Shown here piece after piece: positions 7,863 through 16,062 of a stretch of 16,724 nucleotides of DNA. The DNA is from CAZCAC01 sp964496575 (lineage in GTDB: Bacteria > Planctomycetota > UBA1135 > GCA-002686595), in the NCBI GenBank assembly GCA_964496575.1, contig CAZCAC010000164.1, forward strand, positions 1-16,724, written 5' to 3'. Within the stretch, counting starts at the first letter, position 1; every line of letters starts with the position of its first letter. Below the pieces are notes generated by a model. It worked only from the letters and a program-made list of their open reading frames with translations. It was not told the origin of the DNA and made no database searches. The position numbers and the translations under genes are program-made.

Positions 7863-10700
7863 TCACGGGAGCCAGGTAACGGCGTACCCGTTGGAGGCGT
7901 TGAAGTCGCTGCCGCAGGGCGAGCCCGCGGGGTTGCGGTACCAGAGCTGGTAGTACTTGGTATCCCCGGCGGCGACGTTGCCCGCCTTGACCGAGATCGG
8001 CGTGGTCCAGGCCGACGTGTCGGAGTAGCCGGTCCCGTCGGAGAAGCGGACGCCGAGGCGCTTGAGATTGCCGCCCGCGCACCGCAGGCCGTCACCCCAG
8101 ATCTGTCCCGGAGAGAGATCGTTGTCGGCCTGGAAGAACAGTCCGCTCTGGGAGTGCTCGGTGTGCTCGCCGATCAGCACCACGGTGTCATTGGTGACGC
8201 TCGCGATCCCGGTGGCGCCGAGCATGGCGCCCGAAGCGTACTGGCCGTTGGCGCAACCGGCGGCAGGGAGGGAACCGTCGCCCAGGTTGCCACAGGGACA
8301 CGGGGTCCCACTCCCGTCGCCGAGGCAGTACGGTGTACCGGGATCGGTGCAGTTCGTCACCAGGTCGATCACCAGCGCCGCCGAGTCGGCGGAACCGCCG
8401 CCGTAGTTCTCCTGGTACGCGCCGGACGTCGTCTGGTAGTCGCCATCGAGCTGGTACACCGAGACACCGACGCGGTCGCCCGCCATGCGTCCGAGGTAGA
8501 AGCCGCGGTCGTGGCCGATGCCGCCGTAGTAGGTGCCGTACAAGAGGTCGTCCTGCCCCTGGCCCGTGAACTGCAGGCGCAGCACGAACACGTCACCCCA
8601 GTAGATTCCCATCGAGCCGATCCCGGGGTAGGTGTCGTCGACCGCACACGGCGTGACGTGGAAGGCATCGCTCGAGGTGTCGCCGGTGAGCGTCACCAGA
8701 TCGTTCTCGTCGACGTCGACGTAGACCGTGAATCCCAGGACGTAGGGCGTGGAAGTCTGCGGCCCGCCGTAGTAGCTCGAGTACACGAGATCCGCCGCGC
8801 CATTGCCCTCGGGCGCGATGCGGCAGGTGAAGTGCTGCGTGTTCGCCTCCGCGCTCTCGCGGAACGCCCCGGGCGTCGTGTCCAGGTCGTCGGAGTACGT
8901 CCAGCCGCCGAGGGTCGGCTCGCCGGTCGGTCCGACGTCGACGGCGAACACGATGTCGTTCACGTCGCCGCCGAAGTAGGTCGAGTACAAGAGGTCCGCC
9001 GGACCGTTGCCGGCCGGGTCGAACACCGCCACGAACACGTCCTCCCCCTGGCCGGCGTACCACGGGTCGTAGCAGCCGGGCGTCGTCGGGTAGTTGTCCG
9101 AGGCCGTGTCACCGACGACCACGATCTCGTTGCCCTCGCCGAGCGCCACGTCGTAGCCGTACTCCACGTGCGAGCCGCCGAGAAAGGTCGAGTACAGGAG
9201 CGTCGAGCCGTCGGCGCTGATGCGCGTCATGAACGCGTCGTAAGCGCCAACGCTCGTAGCCGTCGAGTCGAAGGTCGGGTCGTAGCATCCGGGAGTCGTC
9301 GGGAAGTTAGCCGAGTTGGTCTGTCCGGCCAGGGTCATCACGCCCGCCGCGTCGACCTCGAGACCGACCACGAACTCGACGTTCTGACCGTCGTTGCCGT
9401 TGCCCCCGAGGTAGGTGCAGTAGAGGAGTTGGTCGCCGGTCGCGGAGAGGCGCGCGACGCAGCCGTCGTACCCGCCTCCGAACGTCGACTGGATCGCGTT
9501 GCCCGTCACCGGCAGGTTGGTCGAGCTCGTCTCGCCCGCGACGGTGATCGCACCGCTCGCATCGACGTCCACGTCGCGCACACGGTCGTCGCCGTTCCCG
9601 CCGAAGTACGTCGCGAAGACCAGCGCCGTCCCGTCGGCCGCGAAGCGGTAGACGAACGCGTCACTCGCGCCGGCGAGCGCGAGGTCGTAGGCTCCCGGCG
9701 TGGTCGGGAAGTTCGCCGAGGAGGTGTGGCCGCCGCCGATGAGCTGGCCGTCGGCGCCGACGTAGCCGCCGTCCGACGGTCCGTCGAACCCGGAGCCGCC
9801 GAGGTAGGACGACCATACGAGGCCCGGGTCGATGACGACCTCGAGTCCTTCCGGCCGTTCGGGGAGCTCGAAGCCGTAGCGCTCTCCGTCGATGACGCGG
9901 AAGTGGCAGTCGATGGGCTGCAGGTCGCCGTTCGGCTGCACCGCGTACGTCACCGGCGCCGGTTGACCGAGCGTGCCGCGCTCGGTCTCGATCGCGAGGC
10001 TCCCGTCGGGAGCGCGCGCGACCGACCGCGCGCCCTCCACGCGCACGACGACCGCGTCGAGGTCCGCGTCGGGCTCGAGCAGCACGTCGTACTCGAGCCG
10101 TCCGTGCGCCGTGCGCAGCCGCAAGTCTACGCCGGCGTAGAGCTCCGGCCACTCGAGCGCCGCGAACGCGCGCGCGCCGGTGGCCCAGCGTTCCGGGTCG
10201 TCGCCGACGAAGTAGTTGTGCACACCGGCGAGCCCGTCGACGCCGACCGGCGCGGTGTCGAGTGCCTGCTCGAAGGCGAGCCGCACGACCGAGCCGCGCT
10301 CGCGCCCCCCGTCGCGCGCGCGCAGCCGCAGCGTCAAACCGTCGCGCTCGGCCCAGGCGTCGAGCGCACCTGCGCGCGCGAGGAAGCGCGCGCGCTCCGG
10401 CCACTGCCCCCCGTTCTCGATGAAGGGGAACGGCTCGGCGAAACCAAACGGCGTCGCCGGTGCGGTTGCATCCCCGGTGGGTGCCGCCGGCGGGCCGCCG
10501 TCTTCGTCGGTGAGCTCACCGATGACCCACACGTCGGTCGGGTCCACGAAGGTGAGCGCGGTCTCCAGCTCGCGGACGTCGGCGTGCGCCAGGACTCTCG
10601 CGGGATACCGGGTCGCGGTGCCTCTGGTGTCCACCGAGGCGTCCTGATCGTTCATCGCGGTGTGCAAGGCCACCGCAAGCAGCAGACTGGTCGTGATCAC
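7863..10700 (-). CDS. SBBP-repeat beta-propeller exported protein with shared C-terminal tail domain
   Basis: 945 residues beginning at GTG (10698-10700), preceded 5 nt upstream by GGGAGGAG, which decides the start. The N-terminus (TTSLLLAVALHTA) is a short hydrophobic signal without a clear basic region. Residues about 90-285 (FIENGGQWPERARF ... EVVIDPGLVW) form the globular domain that commonly precedes SBBP repeats. Seven repeats follow, each opening with a YSTYFGG-like strand and usually containing a TTPG(A/C)YD turn: SSYLGGSG, ATYFGGNG, CTYLGGNG, STFLGGSH, STYFGGDV, SSYYGGPQ and GTYYGGIG. Seven fits a single seven-bladed propeller. Residues 788-945 are the CPCGN ... CGSDFNASNGYAVTWLP domain, homologous to the tail of the protein at 1909-3639. 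The gene ends 24 nt from the converging lipoprotein gene. The first third of the gene is unusually rich in CGCG. Likely an extracellular or surface-attached protein; its ligand is unknown. Confidence 0.88.
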   Translation of the reverse strand: MITTSLLLAVALHTAMNDQDASVDTRGTATRYPARVLAHADVRELETALTFVDPTDVWVIGELTDEDGGPPAAPTGDATAPATPFGFAEPFPFIENGGQWPERARFLARAGALDAWAERDGLTLRLRARDGGRERGSVVRLAFEQALDTAPVGVDGLAGVHNYFVGDDPERWATGARAFAALEWPELYAGVDLRLRTAHGRLEYDVLLEPDADLDAVVVRVEGARSVARAPDGSLAIETERGTLGQPAPVTYAVQPNGDLQPIDCHFRVIDGERYGFELPERPEGLEVVIDPGLVWSSYLGGSGFDGPSDGGYVGADGQLIGGGHTSSANFPTTPGAYDLALAGASDAFVYRFAADGTALVFATYFGGNGDDRVRDVDVDASGAITVAGETSSTNLPVTGNAIQSTFGGGYDGCVARLSATGDQLLYCTYLGGNGNDGQNVEFVVGLEVDAAGVMTLAGQTNSANFPTTPGCYDPTFDSTATSVGAYDAFMTRISADGSTLLYSTFLGGSHVEYGYDVALGEGNEIVVVGDTASDNYPTTPGCYDPWYAGQGEDVFVAVFDPAGNGPADLLYSTYFGGDVNDIVFAVDVGPTGEPTLGGWTYSDDLDTTPGAFRESAEANTQHFTCRIAPEGNGAADLVYSSYYGGPQTSTPYVLGFTVYVDVDENDLVTLTGDTSSDAFHVTPCAVDDTYPGIGSMGIYWGDVFVLRLQFTGQGQDDLLYGTYYGGIGHDRGFYLGRMAGDRVGVSVYQLDGDYQTTSGAYQENYGGGSADSAALVIDLVTNCTDPGTPYCLGDGSGTPCPCGNLGDGSLPAAGCANGQYASGAMLGATGIASVTNDTVVLIGEHTEHSQSGLFFQADNDLSPGQIWGDGLRCAGGNLKRLGVRFSDGTGYSDTSAWTTPISVKAGNVAAGDTKYYQLWYRNPAGSPCGSDFNASNGYAVTWLP

Positions 10701-11045
10701 TTGTTCTCCTCCCGGGGCGCTACGCTGAGTTTCGATCGACTTCGGACGACCACTGGAGGGTACAGCTCAGCGGCGGTCGTGGGGTGGTGAAGGCCGGGGA
10801 ATGTGACGGCTCGACACCTTTTCGTCAGATTTTCCTGCGTACTACCGAAAGGAGGCGGCGCCCAGATGACGCCGCCTCCCACCTGTATCTCTTCTCGCTC
10901 ACTCGGTCGCTCAGAAGGTCGTCTTTCCAGAGGGTATCGACCCCGCGCCGAAACGTCCTGGCCTCGGCTCGTGCCCGCTGATCTCGCCTGTACAATCGGG
11001 GCTCGCGCTCAGCAGAGCAGGGCCCCTCACCCCCGATACTCGTCC
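10701..11045. other. 345-nt divergent intergenic region with a hairpin repeat
   Basis: This spacer separates the SBBP-repeat gene (-) from the HzsA-related gene (+). It contains repeat copy A (10851-10918) and a lone -10-like TACAAT at 10991-10996, about 50 nt before the ATG at 11046, without a good -35 box. An inverted pair CGCTGAG/CTCAGCG (10723-10729, 10766-10772) lies close to the SBBP start. The coding frame of the HzsA-related gene stays open back to 10803, but the translation there is low quality and crosses the hairpin repeat, so I treat it as noncoding. Confidence 0.6.
10851..10918 (+). repeat. Intergenic hairpin repeat, copy A
   Basis: GGAGGCGGCG (10851-10860) and CGCCGCCTCC (10870-10879) form a perfect 10-bp stem with a 9-nt loop. 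A pyrimidine-rich tail ending in CTCAGAAGG (10910-10918) follows. From CGCCGCCTCCCA to CTCAGAAGG it matches copy B near 16033-16082 over about 50 nt with a handful of differences and a single-base gap, in the same orientation. Copy A does not follow a plus-strand gene, so as a terminator it would be misplaced; it would lie in the leader of the HzsA-related gene if that promoter is upstream. Confidence 0.7.
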
Positions 11046-13844
11046 ATGCTGCATTCCCTTCCCCGGAGCGTCCCGATCGCGACGACTACTGTCGTGGGGC
11101 TGGCCACCCTGGTCCTCGCGATCGGTTCGGAGTCGAGCACCACCAGGACCCCGGACGAAGCCGAACGAGCCCTGCTGGCCGAGCTCGACGCGCCGCTCCT
11201 GTTCGTCAAGCGGCATTCCTACCAGGGCATCCACATCTACGACACGTTCTACAAGTGGCCGCCGGGTGGGGGCGGAATCTACGTGCTCGAGAACCCCGCC
11301 GCCCCGCGCGAGCAGTGGGAGATTCGCGTCGTCATCGACGAGGCGTCGGCCAACTCGCTGGGCGCGGGCGTCTACAGCGACCCCGAATTGTCCTGGGACG
11401 CCACCCGGCTGGTCTTCTGCTACAAGGGAGAGCCGAACGGCAGTACCCGGATCTACGAGATCGGAGTCGACGGCCAGGACCTGCGCCTGGTGTCCGATCC
11501 CACGCCCACCCTTTCCTGCTACAACGGCAAGTTCGGCGGGCAGCACGACGTGACGCCGTCCTACCTGCCGGACGGCCGCATCGTCTTCACTTCCACCCGT
11601 CCGTCGGGGCTGGTCCCGTGCAACAACACGGGGGTCGCCATCCTGCACGTGATGAACGCTGACGGCTCGGGGATCCGGACGATCTCGGTCAACTCCGAGA
11701 ACGAGTTCGATCCCGCGGTCCTGCTCGATGGGCGAGTCGTCTTCGGGCGCTGGGAGTACGTCGACAAGAACGCGCTGACGGTCCAGTCGCTGTGGACGAT
11801 CCATCCCGACGGCACCAACGAGACCGCCATGTTCGCCAACAACATGGTGTTCCCCGAGGCCACGCTCGATGCGCGACCGGTGCCGGGCTCGCACCTCGTC
11901 GCGGTCACCATGGCCAAGCACAATCACACCCCGCGCGGCTCGATCGCGATGATCGACCCGTCGGTCGGCAAGAACTCGCCCGAGGCCGTCTTCAACTTCG
12001 AGCACCCGGACGATCCGTTGCACGACCTGGGTGAGTCGTGCGAGCCCTACCCGCTCGACGAGAATACGGTCCTCTTCAGCGGCCGGCCGGCCGGAGAGCC
12101 GCGCAACACGATCGAGATGATGAACCGGCGTGGCGAGCGGATCACGGTGCTCTCCGATCCGACCTACTGCCTGCACTCGCCGATGCTCGTCAGGCCGCGG
12201 CCGCGGCCGGTCACGCTGCCCGAGACGACAGATCCCGCCCGTACGTCCGGTGCGTTCTACGTGCAGGATGTCTACGACGGCCTGGATGGGATCGAGCGGG
12301 GCGAGGCGAAGTGGCTCCGGGTCATCGAGGAAACCTCGCGCATCAGCCCCTCGCCAGGCAGCCCGAATCCCTTCAACCAGACCTTCCTGGTCAGCTCCGC
12401 CCTGGCCTTCGCGACGAAGATCTACCACGGCGTCACGCCGATCGAGGAGGACGGTTCGGTCTACTTCGAGGCGCCCTCGGGGCGGGCCCTCTACTTCCAG
12501 GTGCTTGACGAGGACAAGCGCTTGATCCAGAGCATGCGGACCTTCGTGCAGTCGTCGCCCGGAATCACCCGGTCGTGCATCGGCTGCCACGAGGACAAGT
12601 CGAAGGCGCCGCACTACACGGCGCCGCCCCGGTCCGAGGAGCCCGCCAGGCTCCAGCCCGAGACCTGGGGGACGGGGTACATGGACTACCCCAGCATGAT
12701 CCAGCCGATCCTGGACGAGCACTGCGTCTCCTGTCACGGCGGCGAAGGCGGCTTCGAGGGGCGGTTGGACCTCACCGGCGGATGGACCGCCCACTTCAAC
12801 AACAGCTACGAGAACCTGACCGATCGCCGGGAGACGCAGCTCGTCGCCTACCTGATCGACGGCATCGACTGCATGAACGGGACGGCGCACTGGTCCGTTC
12901 AGCTCTTCAGGCCGCGCAGCCACGGATCGGCGACGGCGCCGCTGGCCGAGGTGATCGCCAGCGGGCACGAGGGTCGGATTCCCGAGCTGACCGAACGGGA
13001 GAGGGACCTGGTCATGGCCTGGATCGACAGCAACGGCCTCTACTACGGCTCGTGGGACTACACGCGACACGGCTACGCCCTGACGGCGTGGAGCGAGACC
13101 GCCGAGCAGCTGAAGTCGGTGATGGAGGAGGCCGGCTGCACCCGCTGTCACGGTGATCACTTCGGCGGGGACTGGATCAACTTCGAGGAGCCGAGTCACA
13201 GCCGCATCCTCCGGGCGCCGCTGGCGAAGGGCGGGGAAGGGCTCGGTCTGGAGATCTGCCGAGACCATCCGATGGATCCGGCGCGCCGGCGGACGCGCCT
13301 CTTGCGGCAGGGCTACGCGCACGCGGTGCAGCCGCTGGAGGCGTTCGCTCCGCAGCCCGTCCCGCCGCTCCAGGCCGATGGGCATCCGCACGCCACGTTC
13401 GGTTCGATCGACGACTCGCACTACGCCGAGATGTCGAGGATCATCCAGGCCGGCCGCGAACGGGCGCTGGCCACGCCCCGGGTGGACATGCCGGGCGCTC
13501 GGGTGATCGCCGGAGAGGCCCGGATGTTCGTGCCGCCGCCCGTGCCCTCGCGCGCGCCCGAGCCGATGGTACGGGTCGATCGAACAGCCGGCGAGGTGCG
13601 AATCGAGTGGGAGCGCTCGGCCCACACCATCGGCCTGGAGGCGGAGATTCACCGCGCCGGAGCACCCGACTTCGAGCCGAGCGGGGAGACCTTGCTCACC
13701 CGGACGGCGCTGGCCCACTTCGTCGATAGCGACGTGCCCACCGGGGGGCAGTACTACGCGCTGATCCTGTGCGACGGTGAGAGGCGGAGCCTGCCTGCGT
13801 TCGTCGAGGTGAGTTTGCCGGAACGGACGGCGTCGGGGAGGTAG
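11046..13844 (+). CDS. HzsA-related triheme c-type cytochrome protein with beta-propeller
   Basis: ATG 11046 is chosen because it starts a signal peptide-like segment (hydrophobic residues 9-27); the ribosome binding site is weak. The protein has 932 residues. Residues about 50-400 resemble a beta-propeller with PD40-type strands (DPELSWDATRLVF, PSYLPDGRIVFTSTRPSG, DPAVLLDGRVVFGRWEY) and contain GQHDVTP. The whole pattern matches the HzsA-related family, named after the alpha subunit of hydrazine synthase. Heme-binding motifs are CIGCH (511-515), CVSCH (560-564) and CTRCH (698-702), so three covalent c-type hemes and export are expected. Residues about 830-930 look like a fibronectin type III-like domain. 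No hydrazine synthase beta/gamma partner is nearby. HzsA itself, as I recall, has two c-type hemes, so this is a relative and not the enzyme. Electron transfer or a redox reaction outside the cytoplasm is likely; the substrate is unknown. Confidence 0.88.
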   Translation: MLHSLPRSVPIATTTVVGLATLVLAIGSESSTTRTPDEAERALLAELDAPLLFVKRHSYQGIHIYDTFYKWPPGGGGIYVLENPAAPREQWEIRVVIDEASANSLGAGVYSDPELSWDATRLVFCYKGEPNGSTRIYEIGVDGQDLRLVSDPTPTLSCYNGKFGGQHDVTPSYLPDGRIVFTSTRPSGLVPCNNTGVAILHVMNADGSGIRTISVNSENEFDPAVLLDGRVVFGRWEYVDKNALTVQSLWTIHPDGTNETAMFANNMVFPEATLDARPVPGSHLVAVTMAKHNHTPRGSIAMIDPSVGKNSPEAVFNFEHPDDPLHDLGESCEPYPLDENTVLFSGRPAGEPRNTIEMMNRRGERITVLSDPTYCLHSPMLVRPRPRPVTLPETTDPARTSGAFYVQDVYDGLDGIERGEAKWLRVIEETSRISPSPGSPNPFNQTFLVSSALAFATKIYHGVTPIEEDGSVYFEAPSGRALYFQVLDEDKRLIQSMRTFVQSSPGITRSCIGCHEDKSKAPHYTAPPRSEEPARLQPETWGTGYMDYPSMIQPILDEHCVSCHGGEGGFEGRLDLTGGWTAHFNNSYENLTDRRETQLVAYLIDGIDCMNGTAHWSVQLFRPRSHGSATAPLAEVIASGHEGRIPELTERERDLVMAWIDSNGLYYGSWDYTRHGYALTAWSETAEQLKSVMEEAGCTRCHGDHFGGDWINFEEPSHSRILRAPLAKGGEGLGLEICRDHPMDPARRRTRLLRQGYAHAVQPLEAFAPQPVPPLQADGHPHATFGSIDDSHYAEMSRIIQAGRERALATPRVDMPGARVIAGEARMFVPPPVPSRAPEPMVRVDRTAGEVRIEWERSAHTIGLEAEIHRAGAPDFEPSGETLLTRTALAHFVDSDVPTGGQYYALILCDGERRSLPAFVEVSLPERTASGR

Positions 13845-13886
13845 CAGGGACTGCGGATCGTTCCGCGCGATTCCCGCCCCAGCTCT

Positions 13887-13926
13887 CCCGCTCCCGCAGC
13901 TCCCGCTTTGTCGTTGCCGGAGCGGG
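13887..13926 (+). terminator. Possible hairpin after the HzsA-related gene
   Basis: CCCGCTCC (13887-13894) pairs with GGAGCGGG (13919-13926) around a 24-nt loop, 43 nt after the TAG stop at 13842-13844. No T-tract follows. The surrounding sequence is rich in CTCCCG repeats, so the pairing could be by chance. The rest of the 196-nt spacer (13845-14040) shows no promoter I can defend. Confidence 0.25.
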
Positions 13927-14040
13927 CGGAGGGGAGATCAGGACGCGAAGCAACCGCCGATCCGTCCGGCCACACCGTGAAGGGCGAGAGGGGGTGTGAC
14001 CTCCTATTCCAGTGCCGCTACGCTCGCCTGGGAGACTCCC

Positions 14041-15990
14041 ATGAGCAGGAACACCCGGTCGCTACTCGGTTTCACTCTGGCACTGCTGCTGACCTGGCCG
14101 CTTGCCGTCGCGCACAGCTCCGTACGCCTGGAGATTGCACCAAGGGGACACCAGCAGGGAGAGGAGCCGCCGCTGACCAGTGAGGTCCTGGACAACTCCC
14201 TGAAGGGCTCAGTGGTCAATGCAGAAGGAGAGCCGGTACCAGGTGCACGGGTCACCCTCACTCGAGCCGGGTCGGTAGCCTACGTATTCAGAGATCATCC
14301 ACTGATCCGTTCTGGTGATATGACCACGACCACGAGCGAGTCCGGTCACTATGGCTTCACCGGGATTGAACCACACGAATCCTACTGCCTCGAAGTGGCA
14401 GCGGCAGGATACTGTTCGGCCTGGGTCGGGAATCTGCTAGTTCGCCGCTCAGGGGTTCATCTGGAGCGTGCGATAGAGCTTCGCCGAGGCGGTAGTCTGG
14501 CAGGTCTCGTACGGGATGAGGCCGGGGCAGGGATCCCGGATGTCACTCTTCTTCTTCATCCTTGTCCGAATCAAGGTCTCCCAATCCTGTTCGGTGAATC
14601 CGAGCGCCTTGGTGGGATCAGCGATGCCGAGGGTAACTACGAAGTGGAGAACATACCTCCAGGCACCTATTGGGCAAACGTGCCGAGCTGGCAAGACCTG
14701 GGCACATCTACCGCCGCGTTCACCATCAGCGAATGTGAGTCCGTCCGGTTGGACCTGATCCGCCAGCGGGTGGACTCGGTGCCTGAACAGTCGAACCTGC
14801 CACTCGTGGTGATCGAGACGGGAGAGCCCATAGGGGGGCGAGTGCTAGACGGAAACTCCGATCCGATCGCGGGGGCAGAAGTCCTAGCCGAGAATCTCAG
14901 AACTAGCATCCATGAGTACCGGGAACGGACCAAGACGGATGACGATGGTGCGTTCAGGTTCAAATGGATACCTCGGGGATGGTACCGGATCACTGTGGGT
15001 GCTCCGGGATTCGAGGCTTCAGAACTGATGTGGGTCAGGAACGGTAGCGTTGATCTGACCATGACGCTCGAGCCGGCAACTGAGATTGCCGGCAAGGTTG
15101 TTGCCGAGAAGGCGAGGGCTGAGGTCGCCGGCAAGGTGCTCGCCGAGATCGCTGGGGCGAGACGATCCCTGCCGCTCTTTGCTGTCCGGCTGCACGAGGT
15201 TGACCCGGAGTACCAGTGGACCGATCCCGTTGGAGAGGAGCGCCTCTTCACGAATGACGATGCACGTTTCGTGCTCCACGCTCCGGGATCGGGTGATTAC
15301 GTGGTGCAGGCCTCAGCTCCTGGATATGCCACTAGTTACTCCGATCCATTCACGATCGCCGCAGAGAAGCCCGTGCCGGAGGTTGTCGTCTCCCTCTCGA
15401 GAGGAGGGACAATCCGGGGGACGGCCGTGGACGTGAACGGGAAACGAATACCTTGTCCCTTGCTCATTGCCCAAGATCTCTACTTCACAAATCCTATCTC
15501 GGCTCGAGCTCCTGTTCCGGCAGTGAGAGGCAACGGGAACGGGGAGTTCAACTTCCGCAACCTCAGGCCGGGAGTCTACCGGGTTGCGTTGGAGGCTGAG
15601 GGTTACTCCAGCACCATGCTGGAGGGTATCGATGTTCGGGAAGGCGTCGAGACTATCATTGGAGAGACAATCCTCGTGAGAGGGGGGACCATCCGTGGGA
15701 CGGTCCGTGACTCGAGAGGTAATGCGATCAGCCAGTCATCGGTCTTGCTGTCTGGCCATGACAGTGCGGATGGTTGGGGAAGCTACCAGGTCACGTATTC
15801 AAATGAGAAGGGACAGTATCTGTTCGCGAGGGTTCATCCTGGATCGTACACGCTGATTCCCGATGACGAGGATGACGACGGAGATGATGGTACGTTGGGA
15901 GGTTACCCCTTCGGTCGTCCAGCAAGCTGGCGCGAAATCAGGGTGTATGACGGGGAGGAGCACAGAGTCGAGTTGAGGCTTGGATCGTAG
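14041..15990 (+). CDS. Exported multi-repeat carboxypeptidase-regulatory-like domain protein
   Basis: ATG 14041 gives 649 residues; GGGAG lies about 6 nt upstream, and the start fits a signal peptide (LLGFTLALLLTWPLAVAHS, residues 8-26). A start at 13996 is open but would put 15 unrelated residues before it. The body is a series of five or six CarboxypepD_reg-like (prealbumin-like) beta-sandwich repeats. Each opens with a GxVxDxxGxPIxGAxV-type strand and closes with a PGxYxxxVxAxGY turn: LKGSVVNAEGEPVPGARV, LAGLVRDEAGAGIPDV, IGGRVLDGNSDPIAGAEV, IRGTAVDVNGKRIP and IRGTVRDSRGNAIS. A 13-residue tandem duplication lies at 348-373, and an Asp-rich DDEDDDGDDG stretch lies near the C-terminus. Codon use has visibly more A/T third positions than its neighbours. 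Such repeats occur in extracellular and surface proteins; no catalytic domain is seen, and the function is unknown. Confidence 0.87.
   Translation: MSRNTRSLLGFTLALLLTWPLAVAHSSVRLEIAPRGHQQGEEPPLTSEVLDNSLKGSVVNAEGEPVPGARVTLTRAGSVAYVFRDHPLIRSGDMTTTTSESGHYGFTGIEPHESYCLEVAAAGYCSAWVGNLLVRRSGVHLERAIELRRGGSLAGLVRDEAGAGIPDVTLLLHPCPNQGLPILFGESERLGGISDAEGNYEVENIPPGTYWANVPSWQDLGTSTAAFTISECESVRLDLIRQRVDSVPEQSNLPLVVIETGEPIGGRVLDGNSDPIAGAEVLAENLRTSIHEYRERTKTDDDGAFRFKWIPRGWYRITVGAPGFEASELMWVRNGSVDLTMTLEPATEIAGKVVAEKARAEVAGKVLAEIAGARRSLPLFAVRLHEVDPEYQWTDPVGEERLFTNDDARFVLHAPGSGDYVVQASAPGYATSYSDPFTIAAEKPVPEVVVSLSRGGTIRGTAVDVNGKRIPCPLLIAQDLYFTNPISARAPVPAVRGNGNGEFNFRNLRPGVYRVALEAEGYSSTMLEGIDVREGVETIIGETILVRGGTIRGTVRDSRGNAISQSSVLLSGHDSADGWGSYQVTYSNEKGQYLFARVHPGSYTLIPDDEDDDGDDGTLGGYPFGRPASWREIRVYDGEEHRVELRLGS
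15082..15159 (+). repeat. Tandem duplication of a 13-codon unit
   Basis: Two adjacent 39-nt units (15082-15120 and 15121-15159) encode EIAGKVVAEKARA and EVAGKVLAEIAGA, with 29 of 39 bases identical. It lies in frame within a repeat of the carboxypeptidase-regulatory-like protein and seems to have extended a strand-loop segment. Confidence 0.75.
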
Positions 15991-16013
15991 AGGTGCTGAC
16001 GCCGTACCGTACG

Positions 16014-16062
16014 GGGAGGCGACACCCCACGGCGCCGCCTCCCATCTGCTTCTCTTCTCTTC
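16014..16062 (+). terminator. Intrinsic-type terminator of the carboxypeptidase-regulatory-like gene
   Basis: GGGAGGCG (16014-16021) pairs with CGCCTCCC (16036-16043) around a 14-nt loop. It is followed by a pyrimidine-rich, T-containing tail (ATCTGCTTCTCTTCTCTTC, 16044-16062). It sits 23 nt after the TAG at 15988-15990, between converging genes, exactly where a terminator is expected. Confidence 0.6.

Noticed and set aside
10723..10772. Inverted pair CGCTGAG/CTCAGCG as an operator of the SBBP gene
   Set aside because: Only 7 bp with a 36-nt gap in GC-rich DNA; no second site or known regulator motif supports it.
7857..10790. 977-residue plus-strand open frame opposite the SBBP gene
   Set aside because: Low-complexity Arg/Val/Ala/Glu composition and no ribosome binding site or motif; the minus strand has seven clear propeller repeats and a strong ribosome binding site.
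10803..11045. N-terminal extension of the HzsA-related protein to 10803
   Set aside because: The added 81 residues cross hairpin repeat copy A and would bury the signal peptide-like segment.
10911..13718. 935-residue minus-strand open frame opposite the HzsA-related gene
   Set aside because: It is a shadow of a gene with conserved heme motifs; its own translation shows no family resemblance.
11046..13844. Hydrazine synthase and an anammox source organism
   Set aside because: Only an alpha-subunit relative is present, with a different number of heme motifs and an extra C-terminal domain, and no beta/gamma subunit or other anammox gene is in the window.
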